From Parus major (lineage: Eukaryota > Chordata > Aves > Passeriformes > Paridae), in NCBI RefSeq assembly GCF_001522545.3, contig NC_031773.1, positions 18,548,302 through 18,612,301 on the forward strand: 64,000 nucleotides of DNA, in the 5' to 3' direction. A program made the translations under genes and the position numbers. Shown piece by piece: positions 50,033-62,300 of the stretch (its first letter is position 1; each line of letters begins with the position of its first letter). A model generated the notes under the pieces. The model had not been told where the DNA came from, searched no databases, and saw only the letters and a program-made list of their open reading frames with translations.

Positions 50033-52690
50033 TAAACAGTATGATTTTATACTGTTGTAGTTCGAGTTTCTTTTCCCAAGAAAGGCAGCCAATTTAGGCA
50101 GTAACCTGTCTGAGGACTATTCAGGTTTTCAGATGGAGAAATTTTGTTACAGGGCACATGTAGTCCTTAAGCAAGTGGCTTGGGAAGTTGTTGCTGTTCC
50201 TATATTCTCACCAGAGATGGAGGGACAGATTGCAAGAGTGCTTCTAGGCCACTGTCATGCCAGGTAGGATGGATTTGCATAAACCCTCTCAAGTTCATTA
50301 GGGGCACTAAACTCTGATTGAAGAGTAATAACTCTTTCAACCGCTCTACCAGGACCACAAGCCTCAGGGCAGATGACTGGAAGCTGTTCATTGTGACCAT
50401 GTGGTAATTTTATTCTTTCCCTTTTTTTCCTAATAGAATCTTTTTCAAACTTGTCTGTGTTAAACCAGTAAGTTGTTCACATTCTCAGAAATCTTGAGGA
50501 TGTCTCCTTCCTTCTCTTCACTCTTATCCTTAGGTGTATGTCCCAGGATTTTTTGCAGAAAATTTGAACATATTTAATTTCTTGGAAATTCCACCTCTCG
50601 ATTTCAAGGTCCATTAGAGGACACAGGTATGGGAATTGACATTTTGACTCAAATCCATGAGAGGCAATTGAATATTCTGATGTGCAGTAGGTATAACTTT
50701 GGATTTTCGGTTCTGACTCTGCATTGTGCATCTACTTCCTACTACTAAAATATGTACACAAACACAATGTAACATTAAGAACCCCTAATGATTTTATTAG
50801 CAACTTAATTATTTTTTCAGGAGAAGGGCATTATGAAGGGACCTTTCATGTGTTAAGAACTTTTCCAACTAATCTATGAAGGCAAAGTCAGCTGGGCTTT
50901 GTGAATCAGGGTATTTCTAGATATTAGTAAGAAAGGGATTTTAATCATGTGACAGGCTTGATTTTTTTTTTTAATTGAATTACATAATTAAACAAATGCA
51001 ATACTAACAGTATTGAGGCTCTCCAGCTTTAGCCCACTCACAGCAAGCTACTGGAGCCAGGTCCTGTAGCCACTGAAGGGAGAGATAACTTTGCCAGGGA
51101 CTTCTGTTGTGCAGGCTTTGTCCTCAAATGAATGCATGTACACATAAGGAGTCTTACAGCTCATGCAAATAGGGGAGCTGATGAGTGGGCAAGCTGCTTA
51201 CAGCACTTTCACTGATTCTACATATGGACACAGTATGTGGGAAAATGTTTGCACCACCTGCTCAAATTAACTTACTGTTCTTTGCCTTGAATGATCCCCT
51301 GGGGAATCGGTGGAGAGCAGGAAACACCCAGCTCTTTCAGACCCTAGTTCAATTTCTTGTAGGAAAAGCTGTTAATGTTTATGTACACCCCAAGGCTTGT
51401 GAGAATGGAGGAATTTAACAGTAAAAATCCCGTTGTCAAACCAAGGTTTTCAGTACAACTTTAAATCAAGTATCTGGACCCTTCATTCTATTTCTTGTAT
51501 CCACATCTCATGTTGATATCAGCAGTGATTTTCAGTGCTTCATTAACTGGTCTTTATCTTCAACTCATTTGTTTACTTATTTGCAGGGATTAAAACCCAT
51601 AATGCCATACAGCTTTCAAATATGAGGCAGACAAGTGTGTGTTACAGATTGGGAACTGGCATTAGCCCAGATTTTCTGCTCTGTAGCTCTAATCCAGTCA
51701 GTTATTAGCTGAAGACAACACTGTGCAGTTTAATTGTTCATGTGTAGGAACAAGACCACAATAATAGCTCTGTTGTCTCTCCTTGTCTTCCAAAGCTTAT
51801 GGGGATTAGGCTTTGTTGTGAGACTTTTGTTTTCTGCTGGTGAACAGAAAAATTAATTTGTGCAATCCTAGGCTTCCTCACTGAGGTACAGCTCTGTTTT
51901 GCCTTCTTTTCCAGTAGAGAAGCACAGGCTCTGATTTGCCTCCTGGACAAGGAAAGCACAGAGCCAGTGTCTCACATCCACCTTGCTGTCACAGCAATGC
52001 CATGTTGCTCATTCCACATGCCTCCCACACAAACAATCTCACAAAGAGCCTGTGCCAACGCAGCTTCTGTACCTCTGCCATCAGCACCATCCTCCTCCAC
52101 ATGCACTCTGTGGACTGCACACCTGCCTGTGCCCATGCCACAGTCACCAGCACAGCAACTAGGGCCGGACCCAGGCTGTCAAAGCCTTGCTCACAGTAAT
52201 CTGCTTCTCTTCACAGCAACCAGTCATGATGAACTGCCCCCACATCTCATGCAAATTTTAAGGGAAAATTGTAAAGTCCAGAGACAGGTGAGTCCTGTGT
52301 GTGGTTTGGTTCTTCTGATTTATCAAATCAGCTTTGTTGGAGCCAGTTCCAGCCAAGTGCAGCAGCTCTATCGCAGAAGCAGTGTAGAAGGGACAGCTCC
52401 TAGACCTTCCCAGCCTCAGGAGCAGATACACCAGTGCACGGAGGGCACTGGGTTTGGATGGCACTCTTGACATGGCAGGCTGCCATCTCCGTGCTGCCCG
52501 AGTGACAGAACAGCCGTATCCCTTCTGGGTGCAGCAGAATCGCTCTGACTTCACTTGTAGCTTGTTTAGCTGATGCTGTTTCAAAGCAACGTGAATATAG
52601 GCCATACTCCCGATCCGAGGGAGTGAAGCACGCTGGAGGTGGCCCTCGGGTGCCTTTCTGAGCGATAACAAACAGGCAGCCAGTGAGATC
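50033..52690. other. Intergenic, no gene recognised
   Basis: Mixed-composition DNA. The 50180-50410 part and the 51940-52480 part are GC-richer and open in one or more frames, but no protein family, splice context or repeat could be named. Confidence 0.45.
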
Positions 52691-52819
52691 GAAATGACAG
52701 AAAACTGCGTCTCATCCAGGGAGGACGGTCAAAGAAATTCAGCGGAGCTGCTAGTCATTCTGCCTCTCTTTCTTCTTCTGCCTCGCAGTCTGAGATGGAT
52801 GATGTGTCCCAAAATTAGG

Positions 52820-53010
52820 TCAGAGAGGAAGGCTCCGGCAGGGGGCTGTGGAGGCTGTGGGGTGTCCCCCGCAGCATCCCCGAGGGGCGCTGGCGGAGCG
52901 CGGCCAGCAGGGGGCGCCCCAGCCCCGCGACAGCGCCGCTCGCGGCCCCGCCCCCGCGGGACCGGCCCAGCCCCGCCCCCTGGTCCCGCCCCCTGCGCCC
53001 CCCTGCTGCC
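52820..53010. promoter_or_regulatory. Small GC-rich island with GC boxes and CTCF-type motif
   Basis: An isolated 190-base island of high GC and CpG with several CCGCCCC-type GC boxes (52929-53000) and a CTCF core. It could be an insulator, an enhancer or a minor promoter. Open frames on both strands here are composition effects. No spliced gene was recognised on either side. Confidence 0.55.
52904..52917 (+). promoter_or_regulatory. Near-consensus CTCF binding motif
   Basis: CCAGCAGGGGGCGC, preceded by CGG, matches the vertebrate CTCF core with no visible mismatch at the strongly conserved positions. A weaker reverse-strand match (CGCCCCCTGGT on the + strand) is at 52974-52984, and that one may be just a GC box. 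Confidence 0.75.
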
Positions 53011-56000
53011 CCAGCCCGCCCGTGAAACCCTCCTGTGCATCCCGATGAGCCATGGTCACACCAACCCCTCCTTGCTCCAGGGCTGGAAACGCCAGGGGTG
53101 GTGGAGAGGGGTTCTGATGATCTGCGGAGTGCCCAGCTGTGATGGGTCCGGGTGAGTTTTCCAGGCAGTGTGCAGTACCGACCCCAGCCAAGAATCCGTG
53201 AGGCTGGGAATCACGGAGAAAATCTTAAGGCTCACTAATCTAGGGAAGTTAAGAGAAGACGTGACAATGTTTAAACAGGTGAAGGCTGCTACAGAGAGAA
53301 AGTTGTCCTCCAGTCCCACAGAGCACGAGCTACTGGGCTTGGATACAAGAAAACACCAGTTTAGGTCAGATGCTTGAATAACATTTCTAATACGTAAGGT
53401 TTTTGTTTTGGGTGGTTGTAGAGATTTGTTCTGTATTACAAGTTCTTAAGAACCTGTTGTGACATGGACAGACATATGGCCATCCAAGAAACAGCCTGGT
53501 ACCTTCCCTGGCAATCTGTTCAGGTGCTGATTCAAATGTTGCACTGGGTCTCTATTTGCTACAAACCAGAGATCACTGAAGACAATCGAGCTTTTCTGGC
53601 TGATGTCACCATTACTCCTATCAGTTCTTAAGAAACCTTATGTAAGAATAACTTCTTAAGAAAGAGAAAGAAGAGAGCAGAATGAATGGAAGATGAAGGC
53701 AGGAGGGAGGGAAGAAAAGAAGGAAAGAGAGGAAGGGAAGGCAGGCAGAAGTGCACTTAGCTTCCCTGCCTCTTTTCTAGCCCTGGAAATCCCAAAAATT
53801 CCTGGAAATCTCTATGCCTCAGAGCAGTGGCATGTTCATGAGGAGCCTTTCTGGTACATTACACAACAAACTTACTTCAGATATACTGTGCTGTAGCTGG
53901 TAACCATTCCATGAAGTTCAGTTTCAGTATAAAAAAGAAGTGCATTTTTAGTAGAGCTGAAACACTGAAGAAATCCGGGAATCATCTACCATGCCCTCTC
54001 CTCACTACTGGCATTTGCCATTGATCTCAAAACAATTCCACATCAATAGCAACATTTAAAGAAGATATTCAATGTATTAAATGTTAAGAACAGGACTTAC
54101 ATGTCACATTAGGCTTCTCAGAAGACACCAGTTACCCATCTTGCAATTGCTAATTAATGGAGTGTTCAATTACCACAACTCTCTCATTCATAACTCACAG
54201 TGGAGCAGAAGACGATTTACAGTCATGCAGGCTCTTGCAGAGACACCACAGTTGTCAGAGGGATCTCTGGCACAGTCCTGGTACAAAGGCACCTCCAAGA
54301 CCTCCTGCTGGCAGAGGTCCTTGCTTTTGATAAACTTTCCTCCATTTCAGCCCTCCCTCCCCACTTTCAGAAGTGTTGTGCACCAGAGACCAAGCTGAAA
54401 CAGCAGAATCTCCAGTCACACTGTTTCACATCAGCAGACCTGCATCTTACTTTGGTCCTTGTAAAGACATGTTCAACCATCACAGTTCTTGCTGAGCCAG
54501 CAAAGGAAACACTGCCCAAAGTAAGTATACACAAAATGCTGTTGACATAATCAGGGTGCAGCACCACGAGCTAAAATGAAATCAGGACAGCAAGGTTCAC
54601 AGTATCCCCAAAAGCACAGGGTTTGTCAATCAGATCAGATCACGTGAGGTCTTTCCTGCAGGCTAAGGCAGAGTTCCCATGCTCTGACCAAGAAATCATC
54701 GAACTTTTGCAGCTGAAGCAGTGGGAAACTTGGGAACAGATCTGTAATTTGTCAAGGGGCTCACAGAGTTTGAACAAAACACCATTGGTGGTGTAGGAGG
54801 AAATAGTCAAAAAAATACTGAACTGTCACTCTGTATCAACCTGAACCAAACACTACGCTGCAAATAGCTGGTGCTTCAGTACACACTGATACTTGAGCAA
54901 ATCTGAGGATAAAATCTGTGATCAGCTGTGTAAGGGACATTATTGCAACTTGATAGTCATGCTGCTGAGCCTAAGGGCCTCTCATCTGCTGCTTAGCCAA
55001 GGTTCACAGGGCTATACCTGCTACAGGACAGTCTTGTGGTGGATTTCGTGCCATGGAAAGCTTGTGGCTGGGCAAGGCTGATGCCTGGAAGAGGTGGGAT
55101 TAGAAGCAGACTCAGAAGCAAGCAGCTGTGGTCAGGAGGAGCAGCTCCATCTAGAATGACACTGTTCAAAAGGCCAATGTCCTTGGATGCCAAGAAAGTC
55201 ATCAGGCACACTCCCCAAAAGCATCAACCAAATTCTTCTAATGTAGCAGTGTCCCATCTTTCTTGGTGGCTTTCACTCACCAGTTGTGGGGAAAAAACCC
55301 AAACTTATTTGAAATCAGTGTACAGCACTAGATTAAAATGCCCAAAGTGAAATTTTCTTCCTTTTATGCCAGACACTGGATAGTTCTTCCTCAGAATTGA
55401 AGATCTGTGTAGCTTGCACCTTATTTGATTTGGTGTGTTTTGATCATTCACACACTAAAAGCCTGCTCTGCGCTTTTACAGCAAGTGGAAACAGGAAGTA
55501 AAACTCCTTGTTTTCGTCTCAACATGTCTGGACTTGATTTCCACATACCACATACTTGCAAAGCTCAGCCTAATCCTAAACTAACCCAGGATGTGAAGTA
55601 AGAAAAAATCAGAAAACATGCCTTCACATCTGTTCAAATGAAACTGTATTTAGACAACAAATGTGTGTTCAGACTAAATGGGTGTTTAAGCCATACTGTC
55701 ATTGAACTTATGTTGTGACTTATCAGAAATGGAACAGAGAAGCAGGAATAGGATAGAAACAATTCCAGGACACAACTGGTTGTTATAACCAACTCTTGAC
55801 ACATTAAAACAAATGTTTTCTTGACCAGTAAAATATTTGTATGTGTCAACCTAGTAATTTGGAGTATCACCAAATGCCCCTTGTACTTAAACAGGTGGTG
55901 TAACACAGTTTTTTAATGTTTTGTGGGTGAAACATTTAACCCTTTTCCAGCAGGAAAAGCCCACTACAAGAGTGAAAGCAAAGAGCCAGAACAGCAGTGG

Positions 56001-56399
56001 CAAGCAGGGTTGCATATCGAGGAAGTCATGGATAACTTCAGAGATCATATCGTTTGGTGTGGTATCCCTGCTATTTCAGTCTTCATTAGACCCACGGCGT
56101 GTTTTCACATGGACACCCAGTGCAGTCCCACACCTAGGGGTTCTTTCTTACACTTGTTCACATTTCCAAACGGCTTCCAAGGACGGCCACGCGTGTGCCA
56201 GCATGCCGCCAGCAGCCACGGCAGGCACGGACACCTGGGCAGCGCTGCTGGCTCCCAGTCCAGGGCTCCAAGGTGGGTGCCAAGCTGGGCCTCCTGCGCC
56301 AAGCCGGGCTCGGCTGAGAGCGGTCGCCGCGGTCGCAGAGTTGCTTCACCAGTACAGGGAAGCAGCCTCAAAGACGTGGCTCAATTCCCTGCCAGAAGG
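53011..56399. other. Intergenic, no gene recognised
   Basis: No defensible exon on either strand. A purine-rich tract covers about 53657-53750 (repeated GAAAGA and GGAGGGAGG words). The 53480-53560 part faintly resembles a CR1 3' block ('ggcaatctgttcaggtgct') but is too diverged to call. Confidence 0.45.
53657..53750 (+). repeat. Purine-rich (GA) tract
   Basis: Nearly 100 bases almost all A and G on the + strand, with GGAGGGAGGGAAG and AGGAAAGAGAGGAAGG. It is simple-sequence type and potentially triplex-forming. Confidence 0.7.
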
Positions 56400-56620
56400 A
56401 CCCCCGCCCCCCACGGAAGCTGAAGGCGCTTGGAAACCCGCTGACGGCACCCCCGCACGCTCCGCTCCGGGGTTCCCGCAGAAATCCCGCTAGGCCCTGG
56501 CGGCCCTTCCGCCGGCAGAGATCCGAGCGGCAGCCGGACCCGGGCCGGAGCGGAGCGGCCGCCGGCGGAGGAGCCGCGCGGGGAGAGCGAGGGAGGAGGA
56601 GGGATCAGCGCGCCCCGCGG

Positions 56621-56635
56621 GCTGGGAGCTGTAGT
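56621..56635 (-). promoter_or_regulatory. ZNF143/THAP11-type motif, reverse strand
   Basis: Read on the - strand this is ACTACAGCTCCCAGC, fitting the ACTAYRnnnCCCR promoter motif bound by ZNF143 and associated factors. It lies 40 bases left of a second copy on the other strand. Confidence 0.75.
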
Positions 56636-56675
56636 CCGCTGCCGCCCGCTGCCGTGCAACCGGGAGCCGAGGAGG

Positions 56676-56689
56676 ACTACAGTTCCCAG
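56676..56689 (+). promoter_or_regulatory. ZNF143/THAP11-type motif, forward strand
   Basis: ACTACAGTTCCCAG, followed by GGTGGC, is a strong match to the ACTACAnnTCCCAGnnTGC promoter element. Such sites typically lie just upstream of or at the start of housekeeping transcripts. Confidence 0.8.
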
Positions 56690-56819
56690 GGTGGCCCGCG
56701 GGGGCCCCGCCCCGCGCTGACTCTTGCAGCACGTTGTCCGGCTAACGCGCCCCGCGCCGCTCCGCCCGCAGCGCCCCGGCCCGCGGCGGCTCCGCCGCTC
56801 CCATCGCCCAGCACGGCAG
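56690..56819 (+). other. Probable non-coding first exon of a rightward gene
   Basis: Just right of the forward ZNF143-type motif, GC-rich sequence ends in GCACGGCAG|GTCAGT, an acceptable splice donor at 56819/56820. There is no good start codon in context, so this is likely 5' UTR. The gene body should lie to the right and mostly beyond the window. By mammalian gene order the next gene after PANX2 would be TRABD, but nothing here proves that and gene order may differ. Confidence 0.4.
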
Positions 56820-57372
56820 GTCAGTGGGGACGGGGGGCGGCCGCGCTGTCGCGTCTCGCCGGGCCTGGGGGCAGCGGGGCCGGGCTGAGGCCGACCGCGG
56901 TCACGGCGGGTGCGTGCAAGGGGGAGCGGATGGGGGGTGTCGGGGTTCTCCCCGTGCTCCGCAGGAGGGGAGGGGGCTATGAGCGGCGCGGCCGTGTCCC
57001 CTCGCTGCTCGCCCTTGGCACGCACCCGGCCCTGCCTCTCCAGGTGCCGGTCCGGAGCTGCTGCCGGGCAGCGCCTGGTTGAGCAGGGAGGTGGCCGGGG
57101 GGCGGCGGCCCTACTGGCTCCCGCTGCTGGAAGCGCTCCCCGGGCCTGGCGAAAGAGTTGCAGCCGGGGCTGGTCCGGCGCTGCCCCGCCGGTGACCCCG
57201 CGGGCAGCGGGGCCGAGGGGCCTCTCCGGGCGGGGGCGGCCTCCGGGCGGGCGGGCGAGCGAGCTCCGCCTCGTAGCGGGCGGACTGAGGCGTTCGGCCC
57301 CGCGCGGTGCAAGAGGAGGATGGGAGGCCGCTGCCCGCCGCCTCCCGGGGGCGCTCCGCGGGGAGGCCAGCG

Positions 57373-57397
57373 CTGCCCTGCCCTGCCCTGCCCTGCC
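57373..57397. repeat. (CTGCC)5 microsatellite
   Basis: Five exact head-to-tail copies of CTGCC at the right edge of the CpG island, in the presumed first intron. Confidence 0.9.
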
Positions 57398-57607
57398 GGC
57401 CGGGGAACTGCAGCTGGGTAGGAAACTTGTGGGGAAATGCGACTCTTGGGGCCGTTTGTAAGCGTGTCCTCAGCTCCCTCGTTACGGCTGTTCCCTGGTT
57501 TGGGGGCTCACGGACGTGGCACAACGCTCCTGATCCAGGTGTTTGATGATAAGAGCGTGGGATTTGTTTGGTTCTGGCGGGGAGCTGCGGTAAAGCTGAA
57601 ACTCACA

Positions 57608-57646
57608 GTTTTTCTTTTTTTTGTTTTTCTTTTTTTTGTTTTTTTT
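57608..57646. repeat. T-rich 15-bp tandem repeat, about 2.6 copies
   Basis: GTTTTTCTTTTTTTT occurs at 57608-57622 and again at 57623-57637, followed by a partial copy. It is simple sequence in the presumed first intron. Confidence 0.85.
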
Positions 57647-59232
57647 GGGTCTCTAAACAGTCGTGGCTTTTTCTGAGTTCACCTCTGAAAATAGTTCAAA
57701 TTAACCTAGCTCTTGAACATAAGTCGTATGACAGGCATAGCCTGGGCAGATGTCCATACAACAGAGGTGTTTATTTTTGCTCCCTTTCAGGAAGAAAGAA
57801 AGAGACTATTTTTTTTTTTGGTAAAACTTGGCAGAAAGTTGCAACTGATGGGTTGGAAAAGTGAGAGAACGGGATGGTCTGTTACAAGTTAGATGCTGTT
57901 TTGCAGATGTGGTGGTGACAATACCAGTCCAAAGATATACCCAGGGCGTCTGGAATGGCACTTCTCCATTTTGTAGAGATGTGTACTGTGCAACTACTGT
58001 TCATCTCATCGGTGGAAGTATTCTTTCTTGGAAAGCTAACAGAACAAAGCAAAAAAAAATTTGAAAACCCAAACCAAACAGATTCCAGGGGTTTCTCTAC
58101 TGTATTTTATTGGGGGATAGACCTTACACAGTAGAGGATAAACACATGTCCATTTAATTATCCTAAGCTAGACGAGTTTATTAATTGAAAAATCTGGGTT
58201 GTGCCTGTGGCACTGGTTTGTGCCTTGCTGTTGGTGGCAGTCAGTAGACTTTGAAGATTCAGTAACTTGAATTGACTATTGTATTGTAAATTTCAGTTTT
58301 AAGTTGCTTATCGTAAATTTCAGTCCTCACAGTGTCTGGCGCTCTGGCGTCTTAAATGTAGACTTGGATATTGTGTAGCTTGCTGCTAGAAGAGTTTGAT
58401 TTTTCAGTGTATTCTTTCTTCCATATGGTAAATATGATGAAACACTGCTGCTGCTGCCACCACAACTGTGAATGAACCATGTGGTATTGGCGTCTATTTG
58501 TGGAGAGTTATACAAGTGCTTTTTTAAAATAATACTTTTTGGAAAGCATCCTCTTTTTCCTTATTTGCTATTCAGGAAAAGTGCAGAAAGAGATTTGGGA
58601 CAGTCTTTGAAAATGTAGAAATGAAAGCAGGCCAGAGATAAGTGTGCCCCAGATTTAATGGGAGTGGTGTGTAACTGTGTCTGTCTGAGGTGTTATCACA
58701 GCATGTGCTTTGCCAGCCAGTGCCTGTGAGAAAGAAGGATACTGTAGCTCTCCTTGTCCTGTCAGGAGACGGGACACTGGCTGTCTTTCATAGATGATTT
58801 AGTACAAAACCTGACCAATGTATTCTCTTGGTGGTGGTTGTTACTGGATTAGAAACATATTTGCAAACACATTCATGGATTGAATTTGAGATCAGACCTT
58901 CAGTTACTGAATGTTTCTTTAAAGGGTCATTCAAATTTCAGGTGGTTTCAACATGATAGTTAATACTGTGGTTCTGTATTTGAACTTAAAACTTTTGCAG
59001 TGAGTGTTTTTCTCCCTTTCTAAAAAGGACTCAAGGGAACAAAACTTTAATATTAACCACAATTTATAGATTTGTGTGAAAAAGTGCATGAACTCAGTGA
59101 TGAGTTCTTTTCCTATATACTTACTTTTCTAATAATAATTTTTAAAAAGTAGAGGAGTTGTTTTCTACTTCCTCCTATCCTCCCTTGCCTTTAGCTGACC
59201 TGCTTTGCAGTTTTGATTGAAATCACAGAGGG

Positions 59233-59333
59233 ATGCAGGAACTTAGTATGTCCATGTTGCAAGAATTTAAATGTCCTGATGACCCTGCATATCAAGCACT
59301 ACACTGGAGTTCTGGGAGTGTGTCTTCCAGTGG
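59233..59333 (+). other. Candidate coding exon with start codon, unidentified
   Basis: A pyrimidine-rich tract ending in TTTGCAG (59204-59210), with an alternative TTTAG at 59190-59194, precedes an ATG at 59233. The frame then stays open for 33 codons (Met-Gln-Glu-Leu-Ser-Met-Ser-Met-Leu-Gln...) and ends in phase 2 at a good donor, GTAAGC, at 59334. This could be the first coding exon of the gene whose CpG-island exon is at 56.7 kb. I do not recognise the peptide, and no downstream exon in matching phase was convincing, so it may be chance. Confidence 0.22.
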
Positions 59334-62300
59334 GTAAGCCCTTCAGCTGTCTGGGCTGTCTATCTCAGGAAGGGTGTGCACAATTTTGAAAGAAAGCAAG
59401 AGCCTACACTGCAGCTGAACAATTCCATGACTGCTGGTGAAACTGAAGAAAGTGTCCAGTCACCTGTGTACTGCGTCTGGAGATCCTGGTCTTGCTTTGC
59501 TAGGATGCATATCTCACATGTTGCTCAACTGGTAGCTGCCCTTCAGAAGGACAGCAAGACTGTCAGTTACAGTGTAGCCTGTAAAGAAGGCCTGTGTGTG
59601 AAGAACTGGAGTTGCTGAGGGTTTTCTCATTTCTTGGAAGGGCAGCTGATAGTGATGGAAATAGAGATTTTTTTTAAATATATGTATGCTGAATTTTTTA
59701 GGTGCAGAGTCCTTTACAGCTGAAATGAGTGATGCAACAGCTGGATGGACTTGGAATTAGAACAGCTTTCCTGTGAGTGTGTCCATAGTACTGAGTTGTT
59801 AGTGTTACCGTGGGGTTTCTGTGACTGCAGGCTGGAATTTGCTGCCCTGGAGCTTTGTCTCTGAGGAGTTTTTCTTCCCTGCCACAGTAGAGCTGTGTTT
59901 CTTGTTGCCAGAAGATGGGCCCATGTCATGTAACTGTTTTTAGCTTTGTGTTCACCTAATGATTTTGAAAGAGTAGATCAGCTCGTTCACAAGCGTCACT
60001 ATCATGTTTGGGGAGAGTAGGATGAAAGGGACAGGCAGAAGAACACTACTGATAAGTAATGTGTTTGGCAGCTGGGAAAAATTTTGTCCTCTAAAATCCC
60101 AAATTTACCATCATAAGGATTGCATTTCAAAGTGTTTGTAGCAGAAATGAATGTACTTTTGAGATGCAGCTTCTGCTTATTTCAGCAGCCATTGACACTG
60201 CAGAACTTACTCACCCATTTCCTTTGCTTGCTGCTTGTACGTAATGAGCAGAGTGTAAAACCTGCTTCTTCTAGAACTCCATACACATGCAGCAGCTGTG
60301 CCATTTTCCTTCTGTTCTGCTTCAGAGTGTTTTGCAGAGGTTTTTCCAAAACCAGAAGTATCACTTGGTTCATAAGTATCCATGGCCTGGAGGGAGGAGA
60401 TGTACTGGTATCTTACTCCAAGCTGCTGCATACAGGAAAGTCTAATAAATTATTTTGGTTCTACATCTTCGCTGAATTCACATAATTCACATTGGAATAC
60501 AATAGGAAAGTGACTTGGATAGATTCTAAAAAACTGACAGTTTCTGAGAGCCTGTACAGACTTGAGCCACTGACTGTGGTCTTTCTGTCCCATGTTTATA
60601 AATTTAGCAGTATCTTTACAACCTCTGCAATCTCTTAAAAGAGTAAGGATTTGAGTTAATGTTTGTTCATAAATCTGCAATGCAGTGCATTAGCATCCTG
60701 ATTCACCTCATACTTACTCATTTCATCAAGTAGCCCTAGTCAGTGTAATAGCAATAACTTCATAAAACCACAGAGCATATGAGAATGCTTTCTTGTCTTT
60801 CACCAATAAACATGTTTTTTGTGTCCCAGGCCACATATTCTCATGTTTCAACACCTCCTTTCAAGCAAAATGAATGTAGTTTTCCTTGACTTTTATGTTT
60901 TAACTTCCAAAGCATGCAAATGGATGGTGACTCTAGTGTGCAAGTACCTGAGTTTAGGCTGCATGTCTGCAGAGTTCATTTTGCAGGAACACTTCATTGA
61001 TGCTCAGAGGGTAAAAATACGCATTTTGAAATTTGTGAACTTCGGAGTCATGAGAAACCAGAGCCATGCTCTACAACCATCTGTGATTACAGAACCAGTT
61101 GCTCAGTTGAGTTTCAAAGGCGTGGGTTTGTGTCAAAGAGATAACATGCAATATGCAGAGTAGGTCACCTTGGTGATAATTTTGAAATGCATTCCAATTT
61201 CTGAATTTGTGGCTGTTACATTAATTGGCAGACAGGTTTCAGCTGATGCATCCTGAGTATGAGTAGGCTATCAACAGAGTAGATGCCATTTGGAGCTGAT
61301 GATTGTTTGTAAACATTTGTAAGATTTCTGTTTGTAAGTATGGAAAAAGCCTCATCAACCTTAAATACTCTGTTTATGTTGCAGAGTATGGTGCTGAGAC
61401 TTAAGTGGGTATTTGTTATTTTGGTTTTGTTTTCTTAGTAGGTTAAATATTATGCATGGAAGGTACTTCAGACTGAATAAAAAGTGCAAAAGTTTGTCAG
61501 TGGGAGAAAAGTTAGGTCTGTATCTTCTGAGGTACTGATATACCTCTTTTGTTTACATAAAATAAGTGATCCTGTTAAAGGGTAGCAGCAATTCAAGCAT
61601 TCAAGGGAGATGTGCTTATGCAGTGCATAATACGAATGTAAAGTCTTCAAGTTATACACGCTAAATCAAATATCCATTGCTAGTGAAACTGCAGGTTTAG
61701 AGGATGAAAGGAGCACAGCACACTTAATGCACATAGATGCAGGTAAATTCTTTTTGCTGTAACTCATGCCAAGGAAGCTGTGTTCTGGCCAGGGATACTG
61801 GTGTTAAGAGGGCTACCACATGAGTCTGTTTGTGGCACAGTCTTTTGTGTGTTCCTGTGGCTTATGTCTAGTTCAGGTCAGTTTTGGCTCAGCTGTAGTG
61901 TGATCTGTGTGAGGTGTATTATATTTTCACTGGAAGACTGCACTTTATTATTTGACAGCTTGATCTCAGATTCAGTCCTTAGCCTATCTCTTGTCTTTCC
62001 CACAGCAGCTTTGGGGGAACAAGGATGAATGGTGGTGCCTTGTTACTGGGAGGAAGTGCTGTCCTGTGGGGTGTGTGGGGATCCTAGAAGGACCAATGAT
62101 TAAAAACAAAGGAAAACTCAGATTGCAAAATTGAAATGCTTTGAAAGTTCCACAAGCCTTCTAATTACTTGTTTAGCTACCAGAGGTCAGATCTGTAGAT
62201 GTATTTGAGCATCCGTATTCCTCAGTTACTTATTTGTAAAACGGGGACATACAATCCTATCTTGGAGGCTACAGGATTAATACTTGGAGTACCAGGGGAT

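Larger units (their letters stand above)
56400..57430. promoter_or_regulatory. Large CpG-island promoter, probably bidirectional
   Basis: About 1 kb of very high GC and CpG density, the strongest promoter-like region in the window. It carries two ACTACA..TCCCAG motifs in opposite orientation (56621-56635 and 56676-56689) and many GC-rich words. It has no obvious TATA box. Long open frames on both strands across it reflect composition and not coding. At least one transcript probably leaves to the right, with a good splice donor at 56820. A leftward transcript is possible but I could not trace its exons. Confidence 0.75.

Noticed and set aside
52694..53191. Overlapping open frames on both strands at the small GC-rich island
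   Set aside because: Same composition effect as above, with no domain, splice context or conserved motif recognised.
56381..57461. Several 100-214-codon frames on both strands across the CpG island
   Set aside because: They overlap each other on opposite strands, are Pro/Ala/Arg/Gly-rich, and disappear outside the island. They are explained by base composition.
60819..61163. Possible internal exon with acceptor near 60830 and donor near 61010
   Set aside because: The polypyrimidine tract and donor are weak and the peptide resembles nothing I know. The frame continues past the donor into plain intron-like sequence.
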